From: Micrococcales bacterium
GTDB taxonomy: Bacteria > Actinomycetota > Actinomycetes > Actinomycetales > WQXJ01
Assembly: GCA_009784895.1 (NCBI GenBank)
Contig: WQXJ01000009.1
Location: 1-55,099, forward strand
Length of the DNA: 55,099 bases
Reading direction: 5' to 3'
Below the pieces are notes generated by a model. That model saw only the letters and a list, made by a program, of their open reading frames with translations, made no database searches and was not told where the DNA came from. Positions 25,937 to 34,878 of the stretch are shown here, one piece after another. The position numbers and the translations under genes are program-made. How positions within the stretch are numbered: the first letter of the stretch is position 1; every line of letters begins with the position of its first letter.

Positions 25937-26000
25937 GCCTGGTGATGCACCGCCTGGCGACGATCCTCGTTTTGGCGCGCATTGTTCACCAACCCCCTAG
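25937..26000 (-). repeat. Half copy of the 169-bp inverted-end element
   Basis: Read on the minus strand from 26000 down to 25937 this 64-bp stretch matches 53368-53431 with six differences, all transitions. It has the left end (CTAGGGGGTTGGTGAA) but not the middle or the right end. It lies between two glycosyltransferase genes; the upstream gene ends inside it. Confidence 0.85.
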
Positions 26001-27473
26001 GCCGTTATAAACCGAAGCCAGTTTTGTTTCCTGAGCCTCCCAGGAATACTCTTGGCGCAGCTGCGGATTGTTGGCGGAGCGGGCCAAGGCTTCGTAGTCA
26101 TCAAGCACCCGTCGAACTGCCGCGGCGATAGACTCCGGCTCCAATGGATCGAAAACGTGTCCAATCCCATACTGGCTGACAAATCGACTCATCTCCGGCA
26201 GATCGCTGACGGCCACTGGCAACCCGGCAAAAACGTAGTCAAACAACTTGTTAGGCAGCGCCACCTCATGGTTGACCACGCCACTAATGATGGGATGAAG
26301 CCCCACTGTCGCGCTGGAGATAAACGGGATCACCTCTTCAGGCGCGACTGGAGACACCATGTGTAGACGGTCTGAGATTTCCAATTCCGCAGCGGTATCT
26401 ACTAGCAGTTCCGCATATCCCCCGGTCACATCAGGCACGCCAACCACGGCAAAATGTACCTCCGGCAAGAACGGCAGGGCTTCAACTGCCCGTTTCAAGT
26501 TGCGTTTGGACCTGAGTGTGCCGGTGTAAACCAGAAGGGGCGTGTCGCCGCTCAGACCCAGTTCCTGGCGTAGTGACCGTTTCGACCCCCCGTCAACCGA
26601 ACTGAGCCGCGGGGTATTCAAAACCACGGTTGGACGGGCCGGTAGGGGCAGTCTGTCAATCATCAGGTCAGCAATTGGTTCGCAAACTGTAATGGCGGCG
26701 TCGACGTGGGGCGCCGCCTCAAGTTCCATGGCCGAGTAAGCGTTTTGAACATGGATTTTGTAATGCGTCCCGGCGACATATTCGTGCGAGTCGTAGATCA
26801 AGGCAACGTGCTTGCCGCGGTCTTTCCAGAACTGCTTCGCGTTCACACCGCCCCAAAGCATTTCAACATCGTGGATGTGGAGGATGTCCGGAGCCAGGCG
26901 TTCTAGCCACGGCGTCAAGGTGGCCTCGTAGTCACCTACCATTGGCAGCTCGCGCCGCCAATCCCATTTCTGGCGTTTCCGGTTGAGGTGGGCTTCTTGT
27001 CGACGTCTGGTTTTCCGGCGTGTGTACAACAGTCCTGACCGGAATGTGTGCCATGTTTTCAGCCAGCGGAAAAGCAGCCTATTGGGCCGGTCCGTCGGTC
27101 TGCGCGCGGCCATTACGGCCAGTCTCCGCTCGGCCTCCCGCCGATCTCCCGATTCGCGGTACCCCAAATAGAACGGCCGCCACAGTTCTTTGTAGAACAC
27201 CTCTAGTTCTTCGGGACGTTTTAGGGCCAGCAAAAAGTGCATTGGCACGCCGATGGTCTTCACGCCATCAATGTCGCCATATTCAATGTCGGGAACCTCG
27301 CGGGCTCCATAAACCAAAGTCACCTTGTACCCGAGCTGTTTGACTGAAGTGGCGGTCTTGCGCACTCTGGCATCACGGGCAATAGGCGCGTGGGATACCA
27401 TCACGACGTGCTTTGGTTTGGCGCCTGGCTGAGGCCCAGGCCTGGCGCCATTCCCGGCCAGATCGCCGCTCAA
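25986..27473 (-). CDS. GT4-like glycosyltransferase
   Basis: 495 residues. HVVMVSHAPIARDARVRKTATSVKQLGYKVTLVYG at the N-terminus, a long basic middle (about 110-175), ILHIHDVEMLWGG, LIYDSHEYVAG, then the donor-binding half with LLVYTGTLRSKRNLKRAVEALPFLPEVHFAVVG, and LPNKLFDYVFAGLPVAVSDLPEM. Start TTG at 27471-27473, overlapping the TGA of the dehydrogenase (TTGA) with GGAG 7 nt upstream; the 45-nt longer in-frame start is rejected. The last five residues (GLGGW) and the TGA stop are read from the left end of a repeat element, so the original C-terminus was probably replaced. Confidence 0.82.
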   Translation of the reverse strand: MSGDLAGNGARPGPQPGAKPKHVVMVSHAPIARDARVRKTATSVKQLGYKVTLVYGAREVPDIEYGDIDGVKTIGVPMHFLLALKRPEELEVFYKELWRPFYLGYRESGDRREAERRLAVMAARRPTDRPNRLLFRWLKTWHTFRSGLLYTRRKTRRRQEAHLNRKRQKWDWRRELPMVGDYEATLTPWLERLAPDILHIHDVEMLWGGVNAKQFWKDRGKHVALIYDSHEYVAGTHYKIHVQNAYSAMELEAAPHVDAAITVCEPIADLMIDRLPLPARPTVVLNTPRLSSVDGGSKRSLRQELGLSGDTPLLVYTGTLRSKRNLKRAVEALPFLPEVHFAVVGVPDVTGGYAELLVDTAAELEISDRLHMVSPVAPEEVIPFISSATVGLHPIISGVVNHEVALPNKLFDYVFAGLPVAVSDLPEMSRFVSQYGIGHVFDPLEPESIAAAVRRVLDDYEALARSANNPQLRQEYSWEAQETKLASVYNGLGGW

Positions 27474-28777
27474 GAGACAACTCCTTGGCCAATGACCAGA
27501 CGGGTAACGCCAGGCCAATTGGCCTGGCTGGTAACTGCTCTGCCATCGAGCAAGGCCTTGATACCCGGCAGATCGGCCGGACCTAAGGCCTTGTATTCCG
27601 GATGGTCGGCTTGGATGACCGCTGCGTCAACCGGCTCACCGAGGTGGTAGGCGGTAAAGCCGTATCCGGCCAGTTCCTCATCGGAAAACATTGGGTCGTG
27701 CACCAGGGCCGTGGCGCCGGCCTTTTCGAGCAGCTCAACCAGCGAAAACACCCCGCTAAAGGCTGTTTCTTTGACAAGGCCACGGTAGGAGGCGCCCAGC
27801 ACCACCACCCGCTGGCACTGCAGCGTACCAAGGGCGGCGGCTAGCCGATCCAGTTGTTGGCCGGGCACAGCCATATTGGCCCGCCGGGAGATGTCAACCA
27901 CAGTGGCGTCAGGATCACAGGCCAGATAAAGCCGCGGGTAGACCGGGATGCAGTGGCCGCCCACCGCAATGCCCGGGCGGTGAATGTGGCTAAAGGGCTG
28001 GGAGTTGCAGGCTTCGATGACCTGGTGGATGTCGATGCCGGTGCTCTCGGCGAAGTGGGCGTATTGGTTGGCCAGGGCAATGTTGACGTCCCTGAAAGTG
28101 GTCTCCGCCAGCTTGGCCATCTCGGCTGCCTCGGCCGTGCCCAAATCCCAGACGCCGTTGGCCCGGTCCAAATCATCTCTGGGAACAAAGTCCAGCACTG
28201 CCCGGTAGAAGGCCACTGCCCGCTCTGCCCCGCGCGGGCTCAAGGCGCCAACTAATTTGGGGTATTGAGCCAGATCCGCAAAGACCCGGCCGGTTAGGAC
28301 TCGCTCTGGGCTGAAGACCAGGTCAAAGTCAACCCCTTCGCTGAGCCCGGATAGTTCTTCTAGCAGTGGCTTCCAGCGGTTGCGCGTGGTGCCAACTGGC
28401 AGCGTGGTTTCGTAGCTGACCAAAGTGCCTTTGGTCAAATGCCGGCCAATGTCGCAGGTGGCGGACTGCATCCAGCCAAAATCCGGTTCCCAGGTGTCGT
28501 CGTCAACGAATAGAGGGACTACCACCACCACGGCCTCGGCCTGGGGAATAGCCGCCGCGTAGTCGGTAGTGGCCCTCAAGCGTCCGGCCGGCACCAGCTC
28601 AGATAGCCTCTCCTGCAGCTGGGCTTCGCCAGGGAAAGGCTCAAGGCCTCGGTTGACCAGCTCGACCACCTTGGGATTTGCATCGACGCCAATTACTTCG
28701 TGGCCTTTGTGGGCGAATTGCACCGCCAAAGGCAGACCGATTTTGCCTAAGGCGACAACAGAAATCCTCAACTTCAC
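27470..28777 (-). CDS. wbpA: Nucleotide-sugar 6-dehydrogenase, probable UDP-GlcNAc dehydrogenase (WbpA-like)
   Basis: 435 residues, UDP-Glc/GDP-Man dehydrogenase family. N-terminal NAD domain VVALGKIGLPLAVQFAHKG (the usual first Gly of the loop is Ala), FVDDDTWEPDF, SYETTLPVGTTR, SPERVLTGRVFADL, LAETTFRDVNIALANQYA, the catalytic Cys in GGHCIPVYPRLYL and a C-terminal UDP-binding domain (VVVLGASYRGLVKETAFSG). The GGHCIPVxP form is shared by WbpA and WecC rather than UDP-glucose enzymes, so the substrate is probably UDP-GlcNAc (or UDP-ManNAc). GTG at 28777 or TTG at 28771, with GGGAG between them. It would be the first step for the WbpB/E/D trio. Confidence 0.85.
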   Translation of the reverse strand: MKLRISVVALGKIGLPLAVQFAHKGHEVIGVDANPKVVELVNRGLEPFPGEAQLQERLSELVPAGRLRATTDYAAAIPQAEAVVVVVPLFVDDDTWEPDFGWMQSATCDIGRHLTKGTLVSYETTLPVGTTRNRWKPLLEELSGLSEGVDFDLVFSPERVLTGRVFADLAQYPKLVGALSPRGAERAVAFYRAVLDFVPRDDLDRANGVWDLGTAEAAEMAKLAETTFRDVNIALANQYAHFAESTGIDIHQVIEACNSQPFSHIHRPGIAVGGHCIPVYPRLYLACDPDATVVDISRRANMAVPGQQLDRLAAALGTLQCQRVVVLGASYRGLVKETAFSGVFSLVELLEKAGATALVHDPMFSDEELAGYGFTAYHLGEPVDAAVIQADHPEYKALGPADLPGIKALLDGRAVTSQANWPGVTRLVIGQGVVS

Positions 28778-28970
28778 TCCCTATTTCCAGCAGTTGCTTG
28801 AAGGCTTTAGCCGCGCCAAAGCCGCCACAAGACTACCCGTCTGGGCACGAGGTTCCCCGCAGGCACTACCCATATGGGGCCGGTTAGCGACAGGCTCCAA
28901 CGGCGTTGGCGGGGCCTGCGCCAAGACCTGACTCGGTAACTTCGTCCTACCGGCCATGTATTGACGGGCA

Positions 28971-30746
28971 TCACGCCGCTGGGCCCGCCTGAGGACCCAA
29001 GGCGGTCGCGATGGCGGCTGAGACCCGTGCCGGGTCCTGACCAAATGTCAAGATCTGGTCGGCTGCCAGGGCCGGAGGACCGGCCAAACCAGACACGCCG
29101 CCAACAGCCGCCTCAACTAGTCGCTCACGCCGGCGCCCCCGCCAGGACCAGCCCTGTGTCAGCGGTTCGGCCCGGTCATTGAACCGAGCCGTCACACCGC
29201 GCGACCCCCGCGCCATCAGCCTCGACATTCCAGCCGCCTTAGGCAGGTGCAGCTTTTCCAGTGGCAGGCAAACCCAGCCCACCAGCGCCATCGGCAAGCG
29301 CAAGCCAAAGGCGACAACCCGCCGCGCAAAGTCGAGCCCGGCCAAGGCCCGCCCTTGGCGCGACAGGTCGAGGCACTGAACCCTAGGGTCCTGCTCAATC
29401 AGGTCCTGGCTACTGGCGGTGGCCAGCACAACCCGTCGCCCCTGCCAAAGCGCCTGGCGAATAGGCTCTTGGGCAACCTTGGCCGCTTGTTTGGTTAGGG
29501 CAATGACAACCAAGTTGTCCCCGCGGCAGGCCGGATAGGGTGTTTGGCCGCCTAGCGCCCGCCGCACCAAGGCGCCAAAACCTGAGGCACCATAGCGCTC
29601 CAAGACAGTTTGGCGCACCGCCTGAGCCCGGGCAGCGGAGTTGGCCAAACCAGCGGCCAAAGATTCGACCGCCGCCACCACTAACTTGGCGCCCCCGGCC
29701 CCACCTCGAACCGGCACCAACGCCGCCCGGCCCGCCCTAACGGCCGGACCCATGGTCTGCTTGGCCCCTTCGGTTTGGGTTGTTACAACCGGCAGTCCAC
29801 TGAGCAGACCTTCTAGAGGGGCCAAACCGAAGGTCTCACCCATCGACAGGTGCACCAACAAGTCGGCCTCAGCCATGGCCGCCCCAACGCCCCGCCGGTC
29901 CTTGCCTTGGGCGAAGTGGACCCGATGCAACAGGCCGCGCCGGCGCAGCATTGATTTGAGCGCGGCCATTTCGGCACCTTCGCCAACCAGAGTCAGCTCG
30001 GCGTTGGGATGAGTCTTGGCGTATCGGGAAAACGCTTCACCCAAGTGCAGCACGCCCTTGGAAGCCAACAGATTGCCGACATACAACCAGCGATCCAACC
30101 TGGCCGATTCGTGGGCGACATAACCAAAGTCTTGGCTGCTAAGCGGATTGCCTACCGCCCAGATCCGATCCGACGGGCGACCGATGGCCTGGCGCAAGGT
30201 GGCAGCAGTGGACTCCCCTGCCGTCAATACGACTGAAGCCCGCTCCAATACCTGGTTTAGCATCTGGCTAGCCTCGGGGTGGTCGACCAGCTGAGGCACG
30301 TAGGAAGCGTGTTCAACCAGTACCAGTCGCTGGCTGGAGTCCAGCACCTGGCAAACGGCCCAGCCGGTCGGCATGGCCACGTGGCACATCACAACGCCAG
30401 CCTGCCGAATGACCGCGAGCAGTTCGGGGCTCAACGCATCAAGTTGTGCCCGAGCCACCTCCGCTCTTGGGCGTTGAACGTCAACCGGAACGCGAAGGCG
30501 CCACAGTTCGCCTTCGGCCGTGTCGCAACGGGTGATTGACGCGTCATCGTTGGTCGGGGTGTTTTCGAGGTGAATTATTGTGACCTGGCCGGGGTCTAGC
30601 TCGGCCGCCTTGATCCACTCGCGGACAAACGAACCGGCATAGGGTTGCTCGGCGGATGGATACCACGGCGTGGCCACCACCATTCCGCCGGTCAGTACAA
30701 AAGACCCGCCATCTTGTTCAAACTCGTCTGCCAGACCAAACTCCAA
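28971..30746 (-). CDS. GT4-like glycosyltransferase with an extra C-terminal domain
   Basis: 591 residues. GT-B part: VATPWYPSAEQPYAGSFVREWIKA (about 20-44), VEHASYVPQLVDHP, LTAGESTAATLRQ, WLYVGNLLASKGVLHLGEAF, LTLVGEGAEM and SMGETFGLAPLEGLLSGLPVVTT. After residue ~410 follows a ~180-residue region (VVIALTKQAAKVAQEPIRQALWQGRRVV onward) that I do not recognise; it looks like a separate alpha/beta domain ending in Ala-rich helices. Start TTG at 30744-30746 with CTAGGAGA 7-8 nt upstream, where the upstream gene's TAG forms part of the SD. The 193 bp after the gene hold no clear signal. Confidence 0.78.
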   Translation of the reverse strand: MEFGLADEFEQDGGSFVLTGGMVVATPWYPSAEQPYAGSFVREWIKAAELDPGQVTIIHLENTPTNDDASITRCDTAEGELWRLRVPVDVQRPRAEVARAQLDALSPELLAVIRQAGVVMCHVAMPTGWAVCQVLDSSQRLVLVEHASYVPQLVDHPEASQMLNQVLERASVVLTAGESTAATLRQAIGRPSDRIWAVGNPLSSQDFGYVAHESARLDRWLYVGNLLASKGVLHLGEAFSRYAKTHPNAELTLVGEGAEMAALKSMLRRRGLLHRVHFAQGKDRRGVGAAMAEADLLVHLSMGETFGLAPLEGLLSGLPVVTTQTEGAKQTMGPAVRAGRAALVPVRGGAGGAKLVVAAVESLAAGLANSAARAQAVRQTVLERYGASGFGALVRRALGGQTPYPACRGDNLVVIALTKQAAKVAQEPIRQALWQGRRVVLATASSQDLIEQDPRVQCLDLSRQGRALAGLDFARRVVAFGLRLPMALVGWVCLPLEKLHLPKAAGMSRLMARGSRGVTARFNDRAEPLTQGWSWRGRRRERLVEAAVGGVSGLAGPPALAADQILTFGQDPARVSAAIATALGPQAGPAA

Positions 30747-30756
30747 AGCCGGTCTC

Positions 30757-31521
30757 CTAGCTGGCGTTCGCCAAGCGTCCCAAAAGCCGTTTCGCCACCG
30801 CCACCGCTTTGTTTCCGCCTGGCAGTCGTTCCACCAAGGCCTTGCCGCGGGCCAGCAGTACCCACCAAGTAGGCCTTTGGCCACCTGAGCTAGCTCTCCC
30901 GCCAAATAGGCTCTGGCCGGCCGCCTTTTGCCCGCGCGGTGAGGCGGCCTGGCCTTCAGCGCGGCTGAGGGCTTGGCCCAGCCGCTCCACCTCGGACTGT
31001 AAGCGATCTCTTTCGATCGCCGCCCTTCGCATCTGGAATTGCTGCGCATTCGATGACAGGACCAGTGTGTTCCACAGGTCGAGTTCGTCGCGATTGGTCA
31101 AACGGCCCAGGTCCCCGCTGCCGAGGCGATAGGCATCGATCTGGCGCGGCCGGTCCACCACTAATCCCAGGGCCAACAGGCTTTTCGGTTCGAAGCCGCC
31201 GTTATTTGACTCCAGCGGCCCGATGGCCAGTAATTCGGCCACTTGCACAGACCGGTTGGCCAGTTGGCCGGCAATCATGCCCGGGGCTAATTCGGCCTTT
31301 GTCACCTCCAGCGCAATAATGCACCATGATCCCGGTGTCATATCTGCCACCGTTAGATCCGCCAGGTCAACTAGCCAGAGGCTTGCAGCTTGGTCGCCGT
31401 GGGCGCTGGGACCATCAACGGCGCCTGCCACCGTGGCCAGCCATGGTGGGCAATTCGGCCCAATTGCGATGGTAGCGCCGCTGGCCACAAGGCCTGAAAC
31501 CGTTTCCTTCAAGAGCCTCAT
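30757..31521 (-). CDS. Hypothetical protein with a coiled-coil segment
   Basis: 254 residues, not recognised. The first ~150 residues look like a compact alpha/beta domain (VASGATIAIGPNCPPWLATVAG, WCIIALEVTKAELAPGMIAGQL, ELLAIGPLES). Then a basic/acidic heptad region (about 155-190, MRRAAIERDRLQSEVERLGQALSRAEGQ) likely forms a coiled coil, followed by a basic C-terminus (RGKALVERLPGGNKAVAVAKRLLGRL). ATG at 31519-31521 overlaps the TGA of the upstream gene (ATGA) with GGAGG 7 nt upstream. Placed between two glycosyltransferases in a coupled operon, so a role in complex assembly or sugar modification is possible but unproven. Confidence 0.7.
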   Translation of the reverse strand: MRLLKETVSGLVASGATIAIGPNCPPWLATVAGAVDGPSAHGDQAASLWLVDLADLTVADMTPGSWCIIALEVTKAELAPGMIAGQLANRSVQVAELLAIGPLESNNGGFEPKSLLALGLVVDRPRQIDAYRLGSGDLGRLTNRDELDLWNTLVLSSNAQQFQMRRAAIERDRLQSEVERLGQALSRAEGQAASPRGQKAAGQSLFGGRASSGGQRPTWWVLLARGKALVERLPGGNKAVAVAKRLLGRLANAS

Positions 31522-33107
31522 GCAGATTCCTCCGCGTCTTGGCCGGCCAGCCAATCCTGCAAGACTTTGGCCGAGTACCTACCATCGTGGAATCGCCGAG
31601 CAAAACCTGGTCCGGCCTTGGCCGTAGCCTCGAAACGCTGCGGGTCCTTGGCTACCTGCCAAATGATGTCACCCAGATTGGTTGGGTCGGCACTCAACAC
31701 CGGCGGATCTTGAGGGTAGCGTCGCCGGACGTGGCCTGGGAGCAACCCGACACTCAACCTGCCCGCGGCCATCGTCTGGTTGGCCAGCGTGGCAACGTTG
31801 CCCAATGACACCTGATCCACCACCACATCTATCTCTCGCAACAAGGCGGGCACCAAAGTGTGGTGGATTCCGGCCAGCCGTCGGTATTCGATCACGCCTT
31901 CTTGATCGAGGCGCCCAAGGATCTGGTCAACCCAGGTCGTGCCTTTTTTGAAGTCGTCCGAAGGCATATGCAGGACTTTTAGCCGGCCTTCCGGTTCCCA
32001 GGCCTGGGCCGGCGCGAAATTGGCTGGATCAATGATGATTGGCAGCCAGGTGGCATCTTCAACAAAGTCGAGCATGTCCAGGGTGGCGACGAACCTCGGA
32101 ACCCCAAGTTCTCCAGACGCCTCCAGCACGCGAGCGGTCAGTGTCTCATAGACGTTCGTGTCATCTCGGTCCCTATCGGCAAAAGGCGAGAGCGGATACA
32201 GCGCAGCGTGTCTGGCCGGCGCTCTGCCAGACGAGCCGTGAATCACCACTGCCACATCTCGCCCAGATGCCAACAGCATCTCCGCTTCCTTACCAGACTG
32301 CTGTGGCAAAGTGCTCCAGTCACTGCGGCGGTCCAGGCCCAAGAACGGAATCATGTCCTCAATCAGGACGTGGGTTGCCGGCAGCACCAGGTCCAAGGCT
32401 AGGTCGATACGGCCCAGCGGCGTCTCAAAGGCGGCGGCGTCAACAAACACATCGGTAGTGAAACCAGGGTCCGGACGTCTGTCGGCGCGTACTGAGACGT
32501 TGCGACCGCTAAATCCAGCGACGTGGTCTTCCACGGCTTTGGCCCAGGCCGCGGCCTGCCCAGCCCAGTTGGCCGGCGCGATCAGCAGTTGTCGATGACC
32601 ACCGCGAGGCAACCCGACTCGCCCCTGGGCGGCCTCAAGTTCTAGTGGCGACAGCACTTGCTGAGCGGCAACTACACGGTTCTCTTTGACCTCAAGCCAC
32701 GGCCCGTCCGGTTCAACTTCACGTTGGTCAAGCTCAAGTTGCCAGGCCTGAGCCCGGTCAGCCGGTTGGTCTGCCAACAATCGGTCTGGCGTGTACAGCA
32801 GAGGGTAGGCCACCTCGTGGGCGGCCATCCCGTCCCGCAAAAGGCTGACCACGCTGGCGGCACCTCTAACGGAGTCGACGGCCAGCAGCCTGGGGACAGT
32901 CATCGAGGCTTGGAGTAGGCGAGCCTGGGCGCCTGGACCAAAAGCCACGGCCACCAGCGCCACCTGCCCGTCGGCAAGGCTGGCCAGATCGGCATTGCTG
33001 GCTTGGTCGACTCCGAGCGAGATGCACTCGATGCCATCGATTTCGCCTGGAATTGGGCCACTGGCAGTGCCATCTGCCACAGCACAGATCACAACTGCTA
33101 GCGCCAT
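31518..33107 (-). CDS. Glycosyltransferase-like protein, module B first gene
   Basis: 529 residues. From about residue 170 it repeats the motif order of the protein at 19.35-20.6 kb: LLIAPANWAGQAAAWA, VAVVIHGSSGRAPARHAALYPLSPF, FVATLDMLDFVEDATWLPIIID, VLHMPSDDFKKGTTWVDQIL, DVVVDQVSLGNVATL and ARRFHDGRYSAKV. It has an additional N-terminal domain of ~165 residues (VVICAVADGTASGPIPGEIDGIECIS, LLAVDSVRGAASVVSLL). ATG at 33105-33107 with AGAGGAA about 7 nt upstream, overlapping the end of the module B GT4 by 10 nt. Paralogy is clear by eye; enzymatic role is inferred. Confidence 0.65.
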   Translation of the reverse strand: MALAVVICAVADGTASGPIPGEIDGIECISLGVDQASNADLASLADGQVALVAVAFGPGAQARLLQASMTVPRLLAVDSVRGAASVVSLLRDGMAAHEVAYPLLYTPDRLLADQPADRAQAWQLELDQREVEPDGPWLEVKENRVVAAQQVLSPLELEAAQGRVGLPRGGHRQLLIAPANWAGQAAAWAKAVEDHVAGFSGRNVSVRADRRPDPGFTTDVFVDAAAFETPLGRIDLALDLVLPATHVLIEDMIPFLGLDRRSDWSTLPQQSGKEAEMLLASGRDVAVVIHGSSGRAPARHAALYPLSPFADRDRDDTNVYETLTARVLEASGELGVPRFVATLDMLDFVEDATWLPIIIDPANFAPAQAWEPEGRLKVLHMPSDDFKKGTTWVDQILGRLDQEGVIEYRRLAGIHHTLVPALLREIDVVVDQVSLGNVATLANQTMAAGRLSVGLLPGHVRRRYPQDPPVLSADPTNLGDIIWQVAKDPQRFEATAKAGPGFARRFHDGRYSAKVLQDWLAGQDAEESA

Positions 33108-34471
33108 GGCACTTCCTCTTCAAGTTGTTCAATCGCTGTCGCCAGCACTCTGTCACGCCTGAAAGCCTCGGCGTGTTCATGGGCTTGGGCTGTCTCTTGC
33201 GGTCTGGGCGCCCTTTCGGCCGCCTGGACAAATGCCCTGGCGATGGCGTCGGGCTGAACGGCACCAGCTTCAAACACCAGGTCCCGCCCTGCCATCACTT
33301 GGCGGGCAGAATGGTCCCGGACTGTGGCCGAGACGATTGGCAATCCGGTGGCGATGTACTCATAGATCTTGCTTGAGGTCACCAGGGGCCCACCTTGGAC
33401 CATGAAGACCAGGGCGTCAGTTTGTCGGTACAGATCCGGCATGGCTGTTCTGCTTATCCGGTCACGATGGTCGATCCCGAATTCCCCCAGTTTTGGGTCA
33501 AAGGCCGGGCCGTGTTTGGCTCCAACGAACTCAAGCCGGGATAGGGCCACAACCTCACTGGTTTGCCTGGCCTGTTTCCACCCTTCGGTCAACGCTTCTA
33601 CCGGGAACCCAGAGGTAATAGTGCCGATGTAACGGAAGGTCAGGCCTTTTCCAGGTTGCCTGACCGGCGGGGTGAGACCGGCCGGCAAGAATTCTCCATC
33701 CCAGCCGTTGGGCACCGCCTTAATCTTCTTGGCCTGGTCAGGAAACCGCTTCCGATGTAGGTCCGCCAGCGGCTCATTGACGTACCAGGCCTGGGTGACT
33801 TGGCCAAGTATCTGGGCCAATAGCGGCTCGATCTCGGCCGCGTTTGGGTACTCCTCGCCAGTAAAGGTTCTGAACAGCCAGGCGTCACGGTCGTAGAAGA
33901 AAGTCGGTAGCCCAAACTCAGCGCCCAGGTGCAGGACCACCGAAAGATCGACCCAGGGGCCGGCGGTGGCTCCAACCAGGTCAAAGCCCTTGGCCCGGTG
34001 TAAGTGGCGAGCCGCCGAAGTCAGCACGGAGTAACAGCGGGCGTAATTGGCCACGCCAAACGGTTCAGGGAAGACCTTCGACCATCTTTGTTGACTTGTG
34101 GCCAGCCATTTTTTGTGGCGGGCAGCCCAGGTTTCGTGACGCGGCTTTGGGCCAAAGGCGGCCTCCGCCCGAGTCGCCTCCCACCGGGCGATCAGTGGGT
34201 CGCTTGGCCCAAGCGGCATTGGCCACCGGTAGACGTTGACCGCCGGGTCAACCATCTTGGTCGATTGCGGGTCGAATTGGCCCGCCAAACCAAGAGTCCA
34301 CCGGTCGGCTGCCAAAACCGTGACATCGTGGCCCCGCCTGGCGAAGGCGTTGACAGTACCCAATGGCGCCCATGCCCCCGAGCCAGAGAAAGGCGGAAAC
34401 CCCCAGGCGACAAACAGAATCTTGCGTCTTGGCACAGCGGAAGCTGGTTGCACGCCATGATGATAGCCCAT
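33098..34471 (-). CDS. GT4-like glycosyltransferase, module B second gene
   Basis: About 457 residues. ILFVAWGFPPFSGSGAWAPLGTVNAFARRGHDVTVLAADRW, DLVGATAGPWVDLSVVLHL, FFYDRDAWLFRTFTGE, WYVNEPLADLHRKRFP, VPNGWDGEFLP, TFRYIGTITSGFPVEALTEGWKQA and TSSKIYEYIATGLPIVSAT: the same blocks as the GT4 at 20.7 kb. Start: ATG at 34469-34471 with AGGGTGA upstream; a GTG at 34481-34483 would overlap the GtrA stop (GTGA) and is nearly as good. It precedes its module partner with a 10-nt overlap. Confidence 0.8.
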   Translation of the reverse strand: MGYHHGVQPASAVPRRKILFVAWGFPPFSGSGAWAPLGTVNAFARRGHDVTVLAADRWTLGLAGQFDPQSTKMVDPAVNVYRWPMPLGPSDPLIARWEATRAEAAFGPKPRHETWAARHKKWLATSQQRWSKVFPEPFGVANYARCYSVLTSAARHLHRAKGFDLVGATAGPWVDLSVVLHLGAEFGLPTFFYDRDAWLFRTFTGEEYPNAAEIEPLLAQILGQVTQAWYVNEPLADLHRKRFPDQAKKIKAVPNGWDGEFLPAGLTPPVRQPGKGLTFRYIGTITSGFPVEALTEGWKQARQTSEVVALSRLEFVGAKHGPAFDPKLGEFGIDHRDRISRTAMPDLYRQTDALVFMVQGGPLVTSSKIYEYIATGLPIVSATVRDHSARQVMAGRDLVFEAGAVQPDAIARAFVQAAERAPRPQETAQAHEHAEAFRRDRVLATAIEQLEEEVPWR

Positions 34472-34479
34472 TGCCGCAG

Positions 34480-34878
34480 TCACCCTGACGGCTGCCTGCG
34501 GCGGAAGACCCACCAGCGCAGGGCGGCAAAGTTGGCGGCTGCCACCACCGCCATCGAAGCGATTTTGGCCAGGTAATCCGGCCAGCCAAGCGCCAGGCCC
34601 AGGCGCACCAGCGAAGTCGAGATAACCAAGTTGACCGCCACCAGCAGGCAGTAGCGCAGTAACGCACCGGGCACTTTACCGGCGCGGAAGACCATCGACC
34701 GGTTGCCGCGGTAGTTGACCACAAAAGCGCAGGCATAGGCAATGACGTTGGCTGCCACGTCGAACAGCCCCAGGCGGTGCAGGGCAAAGAAGACACCGAA
34801 ATCGACCAGCGCCGATGCCGCGCCCACCGCCAGATAGGCCAGCACCTGGCGGGCATTGGCCCAGCTAGCGGCCTTCAC
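34480..34878 (-). CDS. GtrA-family membrane protein (second copy)
   Basis: 132 residues with four membrane segments (about 10-30, 38-58, 75-95, 103-122) and the FVVNYRGNRSMVFR signature, the GtrA flippase pattern. GTG at 34876-34878 overlaps the TGA of the GT2 gene (GTGA), giving the normal family length; the long upstream extension (to 35139) is out of the family and lies within the GT2 gene. Pairs with the GT2 that precedes it. Confidence 0.85.
   Translation of the reverse strand: MKAASWANARQVLAYLAVGAASALVDFGVFFALHRLGLFDVAANVIAYACAFVVNYRGNRSMVFRAGKVPGALLRYCLLVAVNLVISTSLVRLGLALGWPDYLAKIASMAVVAAANFAALRWWVFRRRQPSG

Noticed and set aside
24895-25992. N-terminal extension of the GT2 (start at 25992)
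   Set aside because: The extra 34 codons are read through the half repeat element, whose differences from the other copy are mostly non-synonymous; GT2 homology begins at the ATG at 25890.
31518-33107. Frameshift or fusion as an explanation for the long N-terminus of this GT
   Set aside because: SD, ATG and coupling to the upstream gene support the long form; it was kept as a real extra domain.
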